64,000 nt of DNA, from positions 1-64,000 of the forward strand of contig JASAMV010005931.1 in assembly GCA_030248065.1 (NCBI GenBank). The letters are read 5' to 3'. The notes beneath the pieces are model-generated. The model saw only the letters and a list, made by a program, of their open reading frames with translations. It did no database searches and had not been told where the DNA came from. Of the stretch, positions 1 to 10,906 are shown one piece after another (positions within the stretch are counted from its first letter, which is position 1; each line of letters starts with the position of its first letter). Origin of the DNA: Rhynchonema sp. JSB1_4. Taxonomy: Eukaryota; Nematoda; Chromadorea; Monhysterida; Xyalidae. A program made the position numbers and the translations under genes.

Positions 1-1398
1 TCAATCGGTCAGAGCCAAAAACGTAGAATCTGTACAATAAACGTATGAAAGAGCGTACCGTGTGCTGTTTGCAGCAGTGCCAGAGCGATTAGCAGACAGA
101 TACAGAGCTGCATTTTGATTAGTTTGATTCTTTCGTGCAAGTTGCAGTGAAGAATACTGAGCCTGAAACAAAGCATAATATTTGATGATACAGTCTATCT
201 CCAAAATGAGAAGATCGGGCGATACCCATTTTGGGTTACTATGAAGGATATTTTGGCAATTCGAACATAAACGCCGGACTGTTGACAAAATACCTTGAAA
301 AATATATACACGATAAGAGGGAGGTCACTATAAAGAGCACTGCATGTGCAAATGAGGATGACATGACCCAACGAACACAGACATGTCGTGCTGCACCATT
401 TGGTTATGAACAGCAGCTGTGTCTATTATTTGGCCGCTGCCTGCCTGCATACGATTGCATTGGTGTACCATTGTGAACCAGGCCTCGGCTCAAGCTCTTT
501 TAGTTGACAAGCCCATCGTTAGATACCGTATTGATTTCTTATGCTGTTGTTGTATGTCGACTGCTGCTCACTGGGCGTGTCTATGTCGCATGTATAACTG
601 AGGTTTTAACAACTGGCGACATGGTCCATCATCATACATATACAGTATGTACACTGCCAGCTTCAGCCTCTATTCATCTATTGTGCCCGTACACGCTGCA
701 GATGACATCAATTTTGGCAACCTGAGTTTGCCAACATTGATAAATGATGCGCCATTGTTTGACTGAGTTGGGAATGATACAATTTTGCACGAGAGAACCC
801 TCCGTTTGTTCGTGGAGCAGTAACAAATTAACAAAGCGACTGTTGTCGTGGTCGACGCCAAATGTGTGGAACCGCATAATTTTTCACAAAACTTTTTACA
901 TGTATAAAGTATGCAAACACACATTTTGTTACTCTGGGTGCTATTTTATTCATGTTCACATGCTGAGGTACAAATGAAAAGCGCATTTAAGTGAGATCAC
1001 GGATCAGTAAATCGAATGTAATCAGTATCTGGGGCTGGTATTATGTCGCTTTCGTTACGTTGTCACGTTAGGTATTGAATAGGTTAGGTTATATATGCAT
1101 ATATTTTTATGTTTTTGCTTGAAGTGAATAGCATGAGAATTTTGGCCCAGGATTGAGGATAGCTCTTTCCACATTCGCATTGGGTTGTTTCTTTTCGAAT
1201 TTGTTGAGTGGTTTTTTCGTTTGATTTTCAAGTAAATTTCGGTTTTGTGAATATACATATGTAAATGGTTGGTTATTGTTTCGATTTTGTCATGTTCTGT
1301 ATTACTTGGAGTCGGTCATCCTTTCATTGCCCTCGATGGTACACGTCTAGCTATAAAAATGCGATTGCCATAAAAACACAACGGGGACTTCGAAGCAA
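1..1398. other. No gene recognised
   Basis: Open frames here are short, overlap on both strands, and show neither splice-site logic nor recognisable protein segments. The sequence is ordinary mixed composition. It may be downstream flank of the arginine-rich gene that ends at 1399 on the minus strand. Confidence 0.4.
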
Positions 1399-2240
1399 TC
1401 ACATCAACTTGCATGTTATAATGCGTCCACGCCGACGGTCGTTTCTGTCTGAACTCTCCGTCACGGATATAACGTCGTCTATTGGAACTTCTGAAGCAAC
1501 ATACAGTACATACTGTAGTTCGGTGAACTCGAAACAAGCGTATAGTTGGATTGAAAGGCCTCTACCTGAAGTCGATGACACGACAACAGTGACCGGTCTT
1601 TGACGTCTCTTTCGTCGGCGTCGATTTCGGGATCGATGGCCGAAGCGACTTCTTGGCGCTGCAAATAAACAATCGAGATCAGGCAATAGCCAGTCATTTA
1701 CCTGAACTTTCTCATACCAGTAATTTCTTTTGACGCCATGTTTCTGATTCGCTTTTTGGCGACAGTTTTTGTTCGACGGTTGTGCACGCCACGACGCACC
1801 CGGCTGCCAATCGAGCCTCCAGTCCTCTGGATTGTGTCCACATGCACGCCTGCCAGCACAAGATCAACCGAATATAGATTTTGGGGGATGACGTATTTTT
1901 GCGTTTTGTCAAATCGTTTTCCCCATAACTTACATCGTTTACTGACTGTGACTCCCAGGCTAATCTGTGATTTGGGTGGACGTCGTCTGCGATTGCGACG
2001 GCTTGATTGTCGTCGACGCGACCTCGATTCTGAAATCAACAGTCGATGTCAAACGTTTGTTTCAAATCCGTTGCCGAATGATCCCCCTCTTCCGCACGTT
2101 CACCACCGTACGGCGCACTTTGCGTTCAGACAACTCTGCAGGTTTATTGCGAGGTGTGCTGCAAACGTAAATTTCACACCTGCCGACTTACTTGTTGATC
2201 TGTAACGTCGTCCCTTCGGTGTTAGCGATGACGACGGCAT
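1399..2240 (-). CDS. Arginine-rich basic protein A (tandem paralogue)
   Basis: Minus-strand six-exon model of 147 residues: 2192-2240, 2112-2135, 1934-2029, 1718-1849, 1566-1658, 1399-1448. All introns are phase 1, the first donor is a strong GTAAGT, and the frame closes exactly at a TGA. The N-terminus reads MPSSSLTPKGRRYRST. The rest is dominated by Arg and Ser, with runs such as SRSRRRQSSRRNRRRR and HRSRNRRRRKRRQR. The 132-nt fourth exon encodes a segment with GGSIGSRVRRG that has a close match (GGSIGSRVRQG) in an exon of identical length and phase in the gene just upstream. I do not recognise the family. The composition resembles RS-domain splicing factors or protamine-like sperm nuclear proteins, so a nuclear nucleic-acid-binding role is an inference. 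Exon borders are fairly secure because all phases agree. Confidence 0.55.
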
Positions 2241-2629
2241 GGTGACTATCGATATAAATGGAAAGTTTTCGGTCAGGCCATGGTCAGTGAAATAATGAAA
2301 CCTCAGCCTCAACCTTCCCGAACATAAAATTACGATGAGTTGTGCGTGGCACTTTATGCCACGTGCTGGTTGGTTCAGTCCTCAAACTCAATTATTTAGT
2401 CTGCCAGTTACTTTTTATTCAAGATCGAATTTGTTCAATGGTGCATCCAAAGTCCAGATCACAAGAATTCTGTGTGGGGTCATAGCGAATTAGTTTGTTC
2501 AAAAAAAATGATCACAGTCCTTCTTTTTTTCAGATCACCAACATTTCTTGAATTTGTTGTAGTTCGTCAACAGAGTGATAGAGATTACAAAAGTTTTGAT
2601 TTTAGCCGTGTCGTTGCGCGTCTCATTCG

Positions 2630-3555
2630 TTAGTCACCGATAACGGGACTCAATTTGATCGTCACTCGACGGCCTGCAAAATGTGAACATTTGATTTTGA
2701 ACATCAAAATTTCTAAACCAACTGATCACTTAGTGGTCAAATGTTCAAAATTATACTGTACTTTTGCTTCTTTGACGACTGCGTCTTTTGCTGGTTTTCA
2801 TTGCCGATGGACCAGGGCCGACACTGCGCTTGTTGCGTCGACTGCGACTTCCACGACTGAATTCAGCAATCCAGTTCTTGGCAAAAAATTTCGTAAATTT
2901 GACTGCGTTTGAAAAAAAAACACGTACCGGCTTCGGCTTCTGCCACTTCGACGGCTTCGGCTTCTGCCACTTCGACGGCTTCGGCTTCTGCCACTTCGAC
3001 GGCGGCGAAGGCGACGTGCCGTGCGTCGCGATCGCGTCACTAAAAGCTTCGAGCAAATGCCTTTGAATGTCAGTCTAATGGTGCCTGTTCCAGGATTGAT
3101 AAACTCGGCAAAAAAACGACGGCAACAATCTGGCTAACCATTCACTTCACCGGCAGCGATCTGTCTGATTTTGTTTCTGGCCTTTGCCTTCGCACGACGC
3201 GCATGTGCACCCTGTCGCACACGACTGCCGATCGAACCACCCATTCTCTCGATTGCAGATGAGTGCTCGCCTGAATTTTAGAGCAATTTGCAGCAATTAG
3301 GCAAATTATGCTGCCAGCCGTCAGCTCACATCGTTGTCCTTGTTTGAGTCCGAGTGCGCGTCGCTCCGAGCCGCGACTTCGACGACGACCACTGCGACGG
3401 CGTGTCTTCGACCTTCGCGATCTGCGCGAACGCGTTCCTGACAGAAACAATTGCGCTCTTTCGCTTTGATGGTTGACGGCAAGGAGATTAAGTTGCAACT
3501 AAATCAGGAAAAGCCAACTGTTCGATTTGGATGATTGAGCAACAGATGAGTCCAT
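2630..3555 (-). CDS. Arginine-rich basic protein B (tandem paralogue)
   Basis: Minus-strand six-exon model of 175 residues: 3519-3555, 3330-3437, 3139-3270, 2928-3039, 2762-2856, 2630-2673. It opens MDSSVAQSSKSN and continues into RTRSRRSRRSKTRRRSGRRR. Exon 3 (132 nt, phase 1 in and out) encodes C-E-H ... GGSIGSRVRQG and is homologous to exon 4 of the downstream gene (C-V-H ... GGSIGSRVRRG). The preceding exons of both genes also end alike (LG...RC). Exon 4 holds three copies of an eight-residue RS unit encoded by a 24-bp tandem repeat. The last exon ends KLSPVIGD. A TATA-like box lies about 95 bp upstream of the ATG. The two genes are head-to-tail with about 0.4 kb between them, which indicates tandem duplication followed by fast divergence. 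Function is unknown; sperm or chromatin packaging, or an RS-domain splicing role, are possibilities only. Confidence 0.55.
2929..3003 (-). repeat. 24-bp coding minisatellite (RS repeats)
   Basis: Three near-identical 24-bp units lie inside exon 4 of arginine-rich gene B. Each encodes Arg-Arg-Ser-Gly-Arg-Ser-Arg-Ser on the minus strand. The last unit runs straight into the GTACGTG donor site. Confidence 0.8.
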
Positions 3556-3650
3556 GATGATAGTCTAGTGAGTGATGGGCTGTTGTTGGCACAAGTGGAT
3601 GAAGCCAAACAAAAACGGCTGAATATGATGAATCTGTGAAATCTGGCTCA

Positions 3651-3658
3651 TATTTATA
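3651..3658 (-). promoter_or_regulatory. Candidate TATA box for arginine-rich gene B
   Basis: On the minus strand this reads TATAAATA, about 95 bp upstream of the proposed ATG at 3555. Position and sequence fit a core promoter. There is no transcript evidence, so this is inference. Confidence 0.35.
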
Positions 3659-4039
3659 CGTGTCTGCTAAGCGGTCGGGGGAAGGGCTTTAGCAACGCAC
3701 CTTCCTTGTTTGTCCGTGCTTGACACATGATTGTCACATTGAATGTTTGAAATGTGACCCTCGTAGGTCTCGTTTCACAATGCGCACCCAAACTTGTGTT
3801 CACACAAACACCCTTGGCACGTAACCATTTTGTAGATTACGTTCCCTGAATTTTATTAACCATAGATCGACCGGGAGAACACCAAAAAGTCGAGTGCAGC
3901 TGGATTGAACCAGATCACTGAAATTAATCACCAAGCGGAGCATTGCCTATGGCCTCGCTCGGTCTCTTCACCGTTCCTCCACCGCCGTTTGCTTCAAAGA
4001 AAAAGAAAAAAAGTTGAATGATGAGCAGACCGCGGAAAA

Positions 4040-4560
4040 AATTTTTTGCTCATTTTTTTCCTGATAGGAAAAAAAGGAAAACTTTTTCCTTTTCTCAGTG
4101 ACCATTTTTTTGCTATTTTTTCTTTCTATAAGGAAAAAAACAGCCAGTTTGAGATGAAAAAAAGCTTTTTTTTGTCTGTAAAACAGCCTTTACCTATTTG
4201 CATGACAAATGACACACGAGACACGACACGGGTAGGTAGAGGTAGACCTTATTTTTCGTCATCGCACAGCCGCCTGCCAATGCCAAAATCGCAATCCCGA
4301 GCATGCTCTGACGGTATGCTCTGAACGAACAACCAACGTGCATAAATGTACCTGTGCACAAGCACAACTATCAAGCCTTAACTTAACACACTACTGTATT
4401 GGGGGTTTTACTCCAGGGTGGCTCTATTCCGGGCGTTTGGAGGGTCTATTAATTCACTGACCGCTTTTTGGGGGGCTGTATTTAGGTTTGTTCCGGGGGG
4501 ACTGTATTTAGGTTTTCACGGTATCTGGAAAAACTGTATTTTGGGGGTTCCGAGGTCGAA
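4040..4560. repeat. Interspersed repeat, fragment of the MITE region at 32.3-33.1 kb
   Basis: About 4300-4530 matches 32470-32680 in the same orientation, including the words CTGAACGAACAA and GTGCATAAATGTACCT and a G-rich stretch ending in TGTATTTAGGTTT. About 4045-4280 matches the reverse complement of 32860-33090, an A/T-homopolymer segment that contains a TTTTGTCTGTAAAACA word. The two halves lie in different relative orientation at the two loci, so the locus was rearranged. No coding potential is seen. Confidence 0.6.
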
Positions 4561-4579
4561 CAACACCGATTTTTGCGTT

Positions 4580-5815
4580 TGAAACGCATAAATCTACTTA
4601 CCTACTCGAGATACCCTTTGGGGTGGGCTCGAGATAGATACCCTTCCCCCTTCCCCCCTAAGGGTTGACTCGAGATAGATACCCCTTCTAGGGCAGGGTA
4701 GTAGTTGGGGGGGGGGGGTGGGGGTCCCCCCAAATTCATCTATCTATCGTCAACACTTTTTGATTTCATCTATCGTCAGGCAACACTTATGGGCAAATCT
4801 ATCTGTCGTCAACAAATTCTGGGAACAATCTATCTATCGTCAACAACAATCGACCCCAAAATGGACATTTTTGACTCAAAATGGCTCAAAATCGGTATTT
4901 TTTTGCCCCAAATAGGCAAAAAATCGCGCGCTACGCGCGAGTTTAGTACATCTTAGTACATTTTCATTAATATTTACACATTATTACCTACTTAATGCAC
5001 TATACTATACCTTGATTTTTGGCGACCCCCCAGATTTCGGACTTGGGTCATCTATCTATCGTCAACACATTTCGGGTCCCAATCTATCTATCGTCAACAC
5101 CCTGACCAAGTACTACACTGCCTTAAGGGGGGGAATCCCCACCCCCCCCCCAGCCACTACAGTGCGTGGGGCACTGGCACTATTAATGCACTGACCCGAT
5201 TTTGGGGGGGGGCGCTAACCCCCAGATACACTTTTAGAAGATTTTTGGGGTCATTTTTTCAGAAACCCCCTCGGGTATGGGGAATTTTTTAATGGAGAAA
5301 CCGCTCTGGGAAATTTTTTATTTTGGGGGTATCTATGTGTGGGAAATTTCCCGAAAAATTGGGCTGGGTTGGGTATGGGAAAATTTCGATTTCTCAACGA
5401 CATCACTGCTAAGAACTACACTGTGACTGACCACAAAAAGGCTTGGCTCGTCCGGACGGGGTTCTGAACGTGACGCAGTGTAGTTCCTGGGGGAGGGGGT
5501 CCCCCCTTAGGTACACTAACCGCCGCGACCAAGGTACACTAGTACACTAACCGCCGCGCCAGGTACGCTAACCGCCTCAATTTTTGCCTAAAATTGGCAT
5601 TTTTAGGGCTAAAATGGGCATTTTTAGGCCTAAAATGAGTGATTTTCAGGTAAATGATGTCAAAAGTCACCAATATATCCTTTTTATGAAGAATTTTTTC
5701 CAAAAAGGGGCAAAAATCTGTCAAATTTTCTGCCTCAAAAGTGACTTTTTCCTGGATTTGGGTCTTCCCCCCAGGGAGGTACACTAAGCGCCGCGCCGGA
5801 CCAGGAACTACACTG
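4580..5815. repeat. Modular inverted-repeat elements (two or more copies)
   Basis: This block holds G/C homopolymer runs and short satellite-like words. One element has arms of ATCTATCGTCAACA repeats (4737-5100) around a GCGCGC-type palindrome at 4924-4940. A second runs from CAGTGTAGTTCCTGG at 5476 to CCAGGAACTACACTG ending at 5815 and has arms built from GTACACTAACCGCCGCG units. It belongs to the same family as the blocks at 8.2-8.8, 33.1-35.9 and 62.9-63.4 kb. No protein is encoded, so the elements are non-autonomous. Confidence 0.6.
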
Positions 5816-6012
5816 ACGTGACGTGAACAGTCGTTTTTATGTACAGGCATATCCTCGTGATCGGCGGACTCCACCCAAGAACCCAAATTGCGCTGTCGAT
5901 TAAGGCCCGCCCCTGCCCATTGTGATCAGGAAGGCAATGTAAAATTCCTGAGTGACATAGTGGTGAGAGTGTCTTGCAACCATAATTATCAAATCGACTA
6001 CGCTGCAACAAA

Positions 6013-9000
6013 ATGCGCACAATTCGCTGGCGTCGCAAAGCCATGTTGGCTGCATCGGCACTTGGATTCCTATTGATCACATTTGGACTGATGACGATTG
6101 TCACAAACGATTCGGGTGCACCGAAAACATTGAACATGCACGGACGAGAGTTCAAACAAAAACCGTCGGTTACATTCTGTACACGTTTTCTCAATGTTTA
6201 TTGTGCCTGCCCTGGACTAACGCAGCGACAGTCGCGATTCCACATGCCAGTCATGTTAGAAAAGAAAGCAAGTCCAACACCACCCACCCCAAATTTCCCT
6301 CCCCCCCCCGCCCCCCCCCCCCCCACACCCTAAACAACCCCCCCGCCAACACCACAATGCCAGTCATGTTAGGAAGAAGGAGAAGCTACATAATCAGAAA
6401 TAAATGCACTGATATGTCCTGGTATAGTTGCCGCGTGAAAACACAGTTTTTTCCTTAAAACCCTTTTTTCAAGCGTTCCGGAGGTTTGGGGGAAAAACGA
6501 AAATAAAACCGGGCCGACTCGGGACCGTAAGTTTTTCCCCAAAAAAATTCGGCATTTTTTTCGGAGTAGGGGACAAACGTTTCCAAAGAATACAAAGAAC
6601 CGGTTCTTCGGCAATTACATGTCATATAGCTCATTGATGGCGTAGACCGCACTGGCCGCTTCTCAAAATGATTATCTCGAACATATTAGACCTTCTTCCA
6701 GACAGACCAGATCCACTTTGTTCGCGCCCAACCTCAATTTTTATGTGCTGGTGGGCAAACCCCATTGTATAACTTAAGTCAACCCGCCACACACACATCA
6801 CATTGCAGCAATACACACGAGCAATTGGCCAAGGACGCACACAAGGCAGCGATCGAGCACAACGGGGGTTTCGATGTTCGACAACGACCGATCAATGACG
6901 GTGGTCACAAACCGATGCAGGATGGACAACAGCCACATGCGGGCGTGTTCAAGCAGCCAACAGATACGGGTGGTGTTGGTGCTGGTGGTAGCAATGTACG
7001 CGAGCCGTTGCCCGCTGTCGCACCGCTCGCGTCTGTGAACTCGAATCACAACATTGATCGTGACCCGATCGTTTCGTTGCGGCAACAGAATCCACAAAAC
7101 ACAGACAATAATGCACAACAGCCGCCCGTGCCCAGTCAGTTTCAACCAGTTGGCCTGCGAAAACGACCTGATAAACCGCCACCGCCTGGTTATCCGATGA
7201 TAAAAAATGGAAAATTCATTGCGGGTTGGCAAGCTTGTGCCGTTTTGTGTATTTACTCTACATGCGTATTTTAATTAAGAATTCGTTGACTGTCATTCAC
7301 AGGCAATCGTATTGTACACTTCGATCTGAAGGGCGCTGCGCCAACCGTTCAATATCTGGTGGCGACATTCCAGTTGATCAGTAAATTGGGCGCTACGGGT
7401 GTGCTGCTCGAATGGGAGGACATGTTCCCGTATGAAGGTGTGCCTGGCATTATTTGTCTCGCTGACTTTGCTGCATGTTGACCTATTCTGGCAAATATAT
7501 CATGTTTTAGGTGCATTGGGTGAAGCACGTCATCGCAACGCGTACACCAAGTCGCAGATCAGACAAATTTTGACGGCGGCCAAGGCCAATCATCTCGATA
7601 TCATTCCGTTGGTGCAGACATTCGGCCATTTGGAGTGGATTCTCAAACTCGAACAGTTCTCTAAATTCAGAGAGGTCGACCGATATCCTCAGGTTTGAAG
7701 TCATCCTTTTGGTTTTAGCTTGTTTTTCAATCTATTTTCAGCGAGCTATGTATGTTGAAGGTTATATGCCTCGGCGATGACGATGCAGTGGCGATGGTGC
7801 GTGACATGCTGAGTCAAGTGCTGAAGCTTCACGCCGAATTTCCAATGCCTTACTTCCATATGGGCGCTGACGAGGCTTTTCAGGTCCGATTGGACTTTCA
7901 TCAATCTTCGTAGTATTCCCTGTCCTTGAATTTATAAATCGCCTGGGTTTCAGGTTGGAATGTGCCATGCTGATCAAACGCTGATGGAACGCGACCTCGG
8001 TGGGTCACGGGAGCGACTAATGTTGCGACATATAGCAGGCATTGCGGCGCACATATTGAAAGGTTGTCAGGGTTGTCGAATTTTTTTCATGCAAACTGAG
8101 AAAGCTGACACAAAAGTTTTTTTGTTGTCTTGCAGAGGCACCAGACACGCGTGTGCTCATGTGGCACGATATGCTCAACAACGTTGATACGGGCATGTTG
8201 AATCAGTACGGGTTAGTGCTGCCTCATACCAGTGATGTAGTTGGGGGAGGGGCAAAATGCTCCCAAACCTGGGCAATTTATGTATGTCAACCGAAAAAAA
8301 TCTACGCCCCCCAAACCCAGCTATCCGCAGTATGTTTACCGCGTCCGGACATCAACCAAAAAGTGTGGATTTTAGCGCTAAAACGGTCATTTTATGGTTT
8401 AATATAGTGTTGGAGGTGGGTAGCCCCCCCAGTACAGTGGGTATCCCCCTCGCCTGGTACAGTTGGTATCCCCCCCCGATGTCTGGTATGGTACAGTAGG
8501 TATCCCCCTATTTTCACCCCGGTACAGTAGGTATCGTCCCCCCGATTTTGTCCCAAAAGTGCCAATTTTTGACCAAAATGGCCAAAATTAATGTAAAATC
8601 AGTGGTTTTTGCCTCAAATTACCCAAAATTCGCGCGCCACGCGCGCAAATACTGCTTTTTCACACGATTCCACACATAATAAAAACATTAAAAATTTTCA
8701 CCCCAAAACCTAACCCCCCCAACCCCCCTAGGTACATAACCCCCCAGGCCGTCGGCTCTGGTACAGTAGGTATCCCCCTCTCCGAGCCCGGTACAGTAGG
8801 TTTCCCCCCTCCAGAGTACTCCAACACTGGTTTAAAATGATTAACCTTCCTGACATTTTTACCAACATACAGAAAATTCCCCTTTTTAAGGTCTATTTTT
8901 ATACCCCTAATTTTGGCCTCTGGGCCAATACCCCCAAATCGGAATCCCGGCCAGCTATCTGTCTACCGACCTGGACCACTCCACCTAACTACAGTATGTC

Positions 9001-10906
9001 TACCACCCGGACCAACTGCATCACTCCCTCATATGGTTTTCCATTACTAGCTCACGCACCTAGATTCAATTTCGTTGTTTCAGTCTTGGCACCCTGGTGG
9101 AGCCAGTTGTGTGGAATTACGCTGAAAACCTCGACGACCAACTCTGGCCGGACATGTGGCAACGTTTCGGTCAGGTGTTCCCATACATGTGGTCGGCTAG
9201 TGCTTACAAAGGTCAGCGCTAATTTCTGTTTTTATGTTTCCCCCAGTATGATCATCGAAATGGTTGATTACACAGGGGCCGATGGTCCATCTCGATTCTA
9301 CTCCAACATTCCTCACTACATGCGCAATCATATATCCTGGCTGACACACATGACCGAAGCGCACAAACAATTCAAAGAGTTCAGGGGTATCATATTGACG
9401 GGATGGCAGAGGTACGTTACGTTCAATCCTCACAATTTATTACTTGGAATCAGCGCGGCATTTGTAATTTTGCAGACATACCAGTATTTTACAAAAAGAT
9501 GACTTCTGAATCGGTGTGTCGTTCTCAGGTTCGATCATATGGCGTTGTTGTGTGAAACATTACCTGTTGGCATTCCGTCAATGGCCGTCAATTTGGCCGT
9601 GCTCAAGTCGGGTGGTTTCGACCGCGTCGTGGCCACGAATGTGTCCAATGTGTTGAACTGCACGCACAACATTGACGTCGATGCTGTCGGTATCATTGGA
9701 CAGTGCAAATTCCCCGGTTAGATATCCTTGGTGATGTTATTTGACCAGCGTATGTGAAAGTGTTTTTCGGCCTTCAATTACACAACAGATAACAACTTAT
9801 TCCATCTGCTTTTTATCCTCTATTTCAGGTTTCCGAGTGTACGAGGCTGTCCAAAGGTTGCATCTAGCTATTCTCAACATTGAGCAGAATATTGACACCG
9901 ACTATCAGGTATGCACCTTGTTTGTGGTAGATTCCTACTCACGAATACCCCGCGAAACCTAGGCGTAGACAGGACTCCAAATTAATTTTTTCAATAATTT
10001 GCTTAATACAACAGTCACACAATGCTCTCGCATCCCTTCACACCTGATTTTTTTTGTTCAGCTGCACGGCTGGGTATCCAGATACAACATCGAGCACAAT
10101 ATCTCCAACGCGTGGTACCTAGATCAAGTCAATGACAAAGTGGTAATGGCGCTGCATGAACTCTCGCAGGTCAACACTGCGCTCAGGTACGGCGTCGTGT
10201 TTTCTCTAGCTTGTACCTTCTAGGAACGTGTTATTATTGGCACAAATAATACGGTAACCCCCTTGTGAGCTGGGATCGGTATGTTTTTATGCCGATATCC
10301 GATACTTGGCAAACGCGGACTCCCGATAGTTCATGAAAAAAGCCGATACCCTTCACTTTTAACATCACCGGATATCCGATGACGTCAAAATACCAAAATA
10401 TTTTTTCAAAATACTTTTTCGAAAAACGAACGACGCTCGAGATTTCTTGAGATGCAGAGCTGTTTTTATTAAGAAGGAGGTTCTAATGGCGAAAATTGTA
10501 ACACCCAATACCTTGGAAAAACATGCCGATACCCGATAGGCGATTTTAGGGTGCCGATGCCCGATATTCCTTCCCATTCGTTAGTATTTAATTTGTGCCA
10601 CTCTCTATCTGATTTGCAGACGCGAAATGCCACTGGTGTTCCATTCATCGGACACGACCGACGAGTTCATATTTGAGTACGTGGAGCCACATTTGAAACG
10701 ATTGCAAGATCTGCAAACTGCCATCAAAAGGATTGGTTCGCAGAAAACATTCGCTGTCAGACCGTTCAGGTCGGTGACAGTTGTTGTAAATGGGTTGCTT
10801 TTGTGCGTAATACACTCATTGTTTTCAACAATGTTTCAGAATAAAATCGCTGCCCCAGCAGAATGCACAAGACGGTGGTGGTGGCCTGAGTCGACAGACG
10901 TTATAG
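6013..10906 (+). CDS. Hexosaminidase D-type beta-N-acetylhexosaminidase (GH20)
   Basis: A 14-exon model of 688 residues: 6013-6164, 6809-7224, 7303-7437, 7511-7692, 7761-7883, 7954-8062, 8136-8211, 9084-9211, 9276-9411, 9529-9716, 9829-9908, 10062-10186, 10620-10769, 10840-10906; TAG stop. The family removes terminal GlcNAc/GalNAc from glycoconjugates. Residues about 10-33 form a hydrophobic N-terminal anchor, followed by a long Pro/Asn/Gln-rich linker. The GH20 part starts near [13 protein letters not shown] and contains [22 protein letters not shown], the catalytic Asp-Glu pair in HMGADEAFQ (about D332-E333), [22 protein letters not shown] and GIILTGWQR, all matching human HEXD in order. 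The N-terminal anchor and linker suggest a type II membrane or secretory location rather than the cytosolic form. Introns 7 and 12 contain repeat insertions. Exon 5 uses a weak acceptor after GTTGAAG, chosen to restore the VICLGDDD frame. Confidence 0.93.
8212..8830. repeat. Modular repeat element in hexosaminidase intron 7
   Basis: The middle of this 872-bp intron is filled by GGTACAGTAGGTATCCCCC-type units, at least six of them around 8430-8530 and 8755-8810. They are separated by an AT-rich core with a CGCGCGCCACGCGCG palindrome at 8631-8645. The same satellite word occurs in reverse orientation at 33200-34020. Intron borders at 8212 and 9083 remain intact. Confidence 0.65.
10255..10590. 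mobile_element. MITE-like GATACC-rich element (copy 1)
   Basis: This block of GCCGATACCCGATA words lies in hexosaminidase intron 12. It matches the reverse complement of 38800-39275, sharing GATAGTTCATGAAAAAAGCC and CCTTGGAAAAACATGCCGAT. The ends are imperfect inverted repeats (GGGATCGGTAT...ATATTCC). There is no open frame. The family looks like a non-autonomous DNA transposon. Confidence 0.55.

Noticed and set aside
2751..3056. A Lys/Pro-rich frame with three SKWQKPKP repeats
   Set aside because: It is the wrong frame of the 24-bp minisatellite; the RS frame joins neighbouring exons in phase.
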